Origin: a virus
DNA: 22,999 nt
Virus record (IMG/VR): IMGVR_UViG_3300022884_000016
Location: 1-22,999 of that record
Reading direction: 5' to 3' (one strand)
The notes beneath the pieces were generated by a model that did no database searches, was not told where the DNA came from, and worked only from the letters and a program-made list of their open reading frames with translations. The translations under genes and the position numbers were made by a program. Shown one piece after another: positions 19,549-22,999 of this stretch (positions are counted from its first letter, which is position 1; every line of letters begins with the position of its first letter).

Positions 19549-20643
19549 ATGAAAACTATTATTTCACTTATGAGCGCCTTTTTAATCGGTTGCGTTATTG
19601 CAATCGTTTCGAGCGTGTTCGGGTTAGTTGTTAACCCTCTAATCGGCGGCCTTGCGACTACGGGCGCCTTAACTATGTCGGGCGTTGTTTCGTTCGTTTC
19701 TGGCGCCTCTCAAGCCGGTATTCTTTGCGCGTTGCAAAAACAAGTCTGGGTTGCGGATATTATGGACAACCTATTTTTAGGTCAAGAGTTTATCGGTCGC
19801 TCAATTGACGATGGAAGTTTTATAAACAACTCTATTGTACATATTCCACAGGCGGGAAACGCTCCGAGTATTACAAAAAATAGGTCTTCTTTTCCGGCGA
19901 CTATTGCAGAACGTACGGACGCAGAATTGACTTATTCGGTTGCTAATTTCACAACGGATCCAATAAGAGTTAGAAACTTTGACGAGGTTCAAGTGAGTTA
20001 CGCTAAGAGGCAATCCGTTTTAGGTGAACACTCAGCGGCATTGTCTGAGAGAATGGGCGATGAGGTTGCTCATATATGGGCGCCAACGGCTGACGCCGCT
20101 CTCGTATTGAGAACAACAGGAGCAGCAACGGCCGACCTTGCACACGGCACGGCAACGGGTACAAGGTTGAGACTTACAAAGAATGATGTCGCGAAAATGG
20201 CTAAGAAATTAGACAAAGACAGGATGCCGAAACAAGGCAGAACATTGCTACTTAGCCCAGAAATGTACTACGAACTTTTTGAGGTCGAACAGTTAATTCT
20301 GGCCGATGTTATGGGCCGCGTAACTTTACCAGAGGGCGCGATAAATAGACTATTCGGTTTTGATATTATGGTGAGAGATACTATTGTCACTTATAACAAC
20401 GTAGCAGCCGGAGCAAAGAAAGCAGTCGGAGCAGCAGCAGCGGCAACGGATTGTCTGGGGGCCTTAGCATGGTCTAGTTTTGCAGTTCGTCACGCTTTAG
20501 GCTCTATAGGAGTTTACTTAAATGAGGGGCAAGCTGAGCACTACGGCGACATCATGAGCGCTGAGGTTAATCTAGGCGCATCTATATCGAGAACAGACTC
20601 AAAAGGTATTGTTTCGATCGCTCAAGGTTACGTTGCACCATAA
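19549..20643 (+). CDS. Major capsid protein with a hydrophobic N-terminal extension
   Basis: A 364-residue protein by position and content the major capsid protein. I chose the ATG at 19549 (leader AAAGACAAGAAAATG, MKTIISLMSAFLIG) because the longer frame from 19375 overlaps the protease gene. Residues about 5-60 are strongly hydrophobic (SLMSAFLIGCVIAIVSSVFG, VVNPLIGGLATTGALTMSGV), unusual for a capsid subunit. From about 65 (VWVADIMDNLFLGQEFIGRS) the protein looks like a normal HK97-type subunit, with FTTDPIRVRNFDEVQVSYAK and later LLSPEMYYELFEVEQLILAD as found in phage capsids. The upstream protease may remove the N-terminus during maturation. A strong terminator follows the gene. Confidence 0.82.
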   Translation: MKTIISLMSAFLIGCVIAIVSSVFGLVVNPLIGGLATTGALTMSGVVSFVSGASQAGILCALQKQVWVADIMDNLFLGQEFIGRSIDDGSFINNSIVHIPQAGNAPSITKNRSSFPATIAERTDAELTYSVANFTTDPIRVRNFDEVQVSYAKRQSVLGEHSAALSERMGDEVAHIWAPTADAALVLRTTGAATADLAHGTATGTRLRLTKNDVAKMAKKLDKDRMPKQGRTLLLSPEMYYELFEVEQLILADVMGRVTLPEGAINRLFGFDIMVRDTIVTYNNVAAGAKKAVGAAAAATDCLGALAWSSFAVRHALGSIGVYLNEGQAEHYGDIMSAEVNLGASISRTDSKGIVSIAQGYVAP

Positions 20644-20670
20644 GCAACAAATTGAAAAAAAAGAATCGAG

Positions 20671-20702
20671 GGGCGCGGTCGATAGCCGCGCCCTTTATTT
20701 TT
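20671..20702 (+). terminator. Rho-independent terminator after the major capsid gene
   Basis: GGGCGCGG (20671-20678) pairs perfectly with CCGCGCCC (20686-20693) across a 7-base loop; TTTATTTTTAA follows. It would limit read-through from the abundant capsid mRNA into the connector and tail genes. Confidence 0.85.
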
Positions 20703-20719
20703 AACCATAATTTGAGAGA

Positions 20720-21436
20720 ATGAAAAAACAAGAACTTTTAAAGATAGCTAAGGAATTCGTGAAAGGCGAAAGCCTAAAGAATAAACAAGGGTGTTATTTG
20801 ACACTTGACGGGTCTGTCTTTTACCGAAACTATGCCGGTTTACAGTATGCCAGAGCTCACGCGGGTAATACTACTGAGGTTTATGAATTTGACGAAAACG
20901 CCGAGCTTGTCGTTTACAAAAGTGAAGACGTTGAGCGAATTGAGCTACTTAGGCGAATAGCTGACGACAACGAAAATAAGTACCAAAAACCTCAGCTTGA
21001 AAACTTGACAAACGAAGGTTTGAGAAAATTAGCCTCAGACATATTGACCGAAGGCTCAACAGGAGCAACAGGAGCAACAGAAGGTGACGAAGACAACGAG
21101 AACGACATAAATCTTGATAAAATGAGCCGTGACGAGCTTGTCGGTTTGTTAATGGAGTTGGATCCTACTCACGAAGTACAAAAGGAAAATAAAGCGCAAT
21201 TAAAAGACATAATTGTTAACGCTAACACTCTAGCCTTATCGTCAGACTCGAAATTAATCTCTATGGTGAGGGCTTTTAACCCCGACATGATTGCTAAGGA
21301 AATGCCAGAAGGTGAGGTTTTAAGAATATTAAACAGTAACGAGCTCAAGGCCGTTGTGCTTAATTTGCGCGATGAGGTTGAGCTTGATCAAGAAATAAGC
21401 GACAAGCTTTTCGCACTAGGCGAGGAGATTAATTAA
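20720..21436 (+). CDS. Putative capsid-associated/connector protein with HeH/LEM-like repeats
   Basis: A 238-residue acidic protein starting MKKQELLKIAKEFVKGESLK. The N-terminal half (about 1-85) is a compact mixed domain. A low-complexity linker GSTGATGATEGDEDNENDIN follows (about 112-131), encoded by a short GGAGCAACA tandem repeat. The C-terminal half has helix-extended-loop-helix (HeH/LEM-like) motifs: KMSRDELVGLLMELDPTHEV with KENKAQLKDIIV, and SKLISMVRAFNPDMIAKEMP. Such motifs occur in phage structural proteins encoded next to the capsid gene. Its place between capsid and sheath suggests a head-tail joining or decoration role. Assignment is tentative. Confidence 0.6.
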   Translation: MKKQELLKIAKEFVKGESLKNKQGCYLTLDGSVFYRNYAGLQYARAHAGNTTEVYEFDENAELVVYKSEDVERIELLRRIADDNENKYQKPQLENLTNEGLRKLASDILTEGSTGATGATEGDEDNENDINLDKMSRDELVGLLMELDPTHEVQKENKAQLKDIIVNANTLALSSDSKLISMVRAFNPDMIAKEMPEGEVLRILNSNELKAVVLNLRDEVELDQEISDKLFALGEEIN

Positions 21437-21457
21437 GGACTTTTAAAATTCAGTTAA

Positions 21458-22633
21458 ATGAATGATGTAATTTTTACAAGAGGAAACGGGGCACTAGGCC
21501 GACCGTTGGCAACTCGTGACCATGTCAGCGCGATTTGTATGCCTGTCCCAGACGCTAATTTACCGGCGGGAATCACTACGACTGACAGAATAAAATTAAT
21601 TTATTCAGTCGCGGACGCTGAGGCTTTGGGTATTTTATTGAGTGCTACCAATTTAACACATGCGCACTATCAAATAAGCGAGGTTTTTAGGCTTAACCCA
21701 AAGGCCGAGTTGTACGTTTATCTTTATGACTCAACGGCCTCAACGGCGGCGGTTTATTTGCAGCCTGTTATCGAGTTTCCAGAAAACGGCGAAATTAGAA
21801 ATGTCGCTATATTTAAAGATGATGCAATCGCGAGCGCTGACGTTTTAGACGTTCAAAGCGTAGTAACGGCAATGCGAGCAGTACACCGACCTTTCTCGGC
21901 AATTGTAGGCTTTTCAGCTTATGGAGCTTCTAACGATTGGAGCACCGCGCTAGATTTGAGATCTTTAAACGCTGACGCGGTCGGGGTTGTTATTGGTGGC
22001 GATGGTTCGGGCTTAGGCTTTAACTTAGCGACAACAGACAACAATATACCGGCAATAGGCGCGGTTTTGGGGGCAACCTCTAAGGCGGGCGTGCATGAGT
22101 CTATTGCTTACGTTGCAAAGTTCAACTTTAGCAATGGGCTCGAGCTTGAAAAAACAGTTATCGGAGACAAGAGCAACCTCGTCAACGATCAAACTGAGGT
22201 TTTATTGACGGCTTTAACTGCTAAAGGTTACATTTTCTTTAGGAAGCACATGGGAATAACAGGATCGTACATAAACGACTCATCTAACGCGGTCGCTATT
22301 ACTTCGGACTATGCTTATGGCGAGAACACCAGAACGATAGATAAGGCAATTAGAGGGGTTAGAACCTTTCTACTACCTCAGCTTGCAAGTCCGGTCTATT
22401 TGAACAATGACGGCACTATGAGAGAGGACACCGTTGCAAATTTCAGAGCTTTAGCACTTAGATCGCTTGATCAAATGCAACAAGCGGGCGAAATTTCAGC
22501 GAGAGAGGTCACAATCGACCCGACTCAACCGGTATTAAGTACGAGCAAACTAGTTATAGGTGTAAAAATTGTGCCCGTAGGAGTTGCCAGAAATATAGAA
22601 GTTAATATTGCTTTCGCTTTGAAAGTTAGCTAA
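21458..22633 (+). CDS. Tail sheath protein (DUF2586-like)
   Basis: A 391-residue protein. The N-terminus MNDVIFTRGNGALGRPLATR with DHVSAICMPVP matches the conserved start of DUF2586 proteins (NDV...GNGALGRP...DH-SG), the tail-sheath family of Bacteroidota and Gammaproteobacteria phages. The central VVIGGDGSGLGF, the HMGITGSYINDSSNAV stretch and the end VPVGVARNIEVNIAFAL also fit. A sheath protein implies a contractile tail. The gene is followed 19 bases later by the tail-tube gene, the normal order. Confidence 0.88.
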   Translation: MNDVIFTRGNGALGRPLATRDHVSAICMPVPDANLPAGITTTDRIKLIYSVADAEALGILLSATNLTHAHYQISEVFRLNPKAELYVYLYDSTASTAAVYLQPVIEFPENGEIRNVAIFKDDAIASADVLDVQSVVTAMRAVHRPFSAIVGFSAYGASNDWSTALDLRSLNADAVGVVIGGDGSGLGFNLATTDNNIPAIGAVLGATSKAGVHESIAYVAKFNFSNGLELEKTVIGDKSNLVNDQTEVLLTALTAKGYIFFRKHMGITGSYINDSSNAVAITSDYAYGENTRTIDKAIRGVRTFLLPQLASPVYLNNDGTMREDTVANFRALALRSLDQMQQAGEISAREVTIDPTQPVLSTSKLVIGVKIVPVGVARNIEVNIAFALKVS

Positions 22634-22652
22634 ACCCTTTAAAACTGCAAAA

Positions 22653-22999
22653 ATGCCAGTAAACAATACACCTTTAATAAATGGGCGCGCGTATGACTTC
22701 GCTCAAATTGTCGTTAATGTTCTTGGAGTGCCTTTGATGGGTATTTCGAGCGTAACATATAGCGAAGAGCAAGAGAAAACAAACAACTACGGGGCCGGCA
22801 AGTATGCCGTTTCGCGTGGTCATGGAGCGGTCGAGGCGAGCGCGTCTTTTGACATTCACATGAATGACATAGAAGCGCTAAGAGACGCGGCACCCCTTGG
22901 GCGTCTGTTGGATATACCGCCCTTTGATATTCCTATCACTTTTTTAAACGCTAACAAGGTTGTGACTCACACTTTGAAAAATTGCGAGTTCACTAATGA
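22653..22999 (+). CDS. Tail tube protein, 3' end beyond window
   Basis: Open from the ATG at 22653 to the right edge (115 codons). The start MPVNNTPLINGRAYDFAQIV with VLGVPLMGISSVTYSEEQEK, NNYGAGKYAVSRGHGAVEAS and DIPPFDIPITFLN is characteristic of tail-tube proteins encoded after DUF2586 sheaths, which form the inner tube. A following frame in the sheath operon, 19 bases after the sheath stop, fits the expected sheath-tube order. The C-terminus (NCEFTN...) continues outside the window, so the full length is unknown. Confidence 0.82.
   Translation, partial: MPVNNTPLINGRAYDFAQIVVNVLGVPLMGISSVTYSEEQEKTNNYGAGKYAVSRGHGAVEASASFDIHMNDIEALRDAAPLGRLLDIPPFDIPITFLNANKVVTHTLKNCEFTN

Noticed and set aside
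22674-22859. 61-codon minus-strand frame in the tail-tube gene
   Set aside because: It is antisense to a clear tail-tube protein and has no leader or promoter.

Overview
The window is a temperate-phage or prophage segment from a member of the Bacteroidota. Three things in the sequence point there. Recognisable promoters have the -7 element TAnnTTTG, with TTG about 19 bases upstream in the best case. Start codons follow A-rich leaders (AACCAAAACAAATG types) rather than Shine-Dalgarno sites. The replication protein joins a BT4734-like primase domain to a VapE/VirE-type helicase, a pairing typical of Bacteroidota elements. No integrase, transposase, lysin or host gene is visible, and both edges cut through genes (an ATPase at the left, a tail-tube gene at the right), so the element continues on both sides.

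Layout. (1) 1-1953, minus strand: an SbcC/RecF-like ATPase (partial), a terminator, a protein with an SSB-like acidic tail, and a small basic protein. (2) 1954-2137: a compact divergent control region with two TATATTTG boxes facing outward, each with a palindrome (AACTGATACAGTT type) at about its -33 position. (3) 2138-8519, plus strand: an early operon of overlapping small genes, one of them frameshifted, then a superfamily 2 helicase, small unknowns, an HNH-like zinc protein, the primase-helicase and a membrane protein. (4) 8504-8812: a gene-poor block with ten copies of a 9-bp repeat (AGTGTAACY), a long inverted repeat, a terminator and an AT-rich tract; it looks like a replication origin or control locus. 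(5) 8813-10488: a VRR-NUC nuclease, a lipoprotein with an EF-hand/dockerin-like loop, and two unknowns. (6) 10475-22999: packaging and virion genes. These are the small and large terminase, a gp36-like (DUF1320) protein with an extra domain, a Mu gp29-like (DUF935) portal, a MuF-type minor head protein fused to an HExxH metallopeptidase-like domain, a gpG-like morphogenesis protein, a neck-type protein, a membrane pair plus an oppositely oriented small HTH gene, a ClpP-type protease with scaffold-like tail, the major capsid protein, an HeH/LEM-like protein, a DUF2586 tail sheath and a tail tube. The sheath implies a contractile tail.

How it fits together. The head genes are Mu-like, but no MuA or MuB transposition genes are present here. 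Replication instead appears to be primase-helicase driven, supported by the SF2 helicase, the SSB-like protein, the SbcC-like ATPase and the VRR-NUC nuclease. The genome is therefore a mosaic of a Mu-type capsid, a Bacteroidota-type replication module and a contractile tail. The points most worth following are the MuF-metallopeptidase fusion, the iteron block beside the primase-helicase gene, the paired operators at 2001-2089, and the extra cargo genes (lipoprotein, membrane pair).
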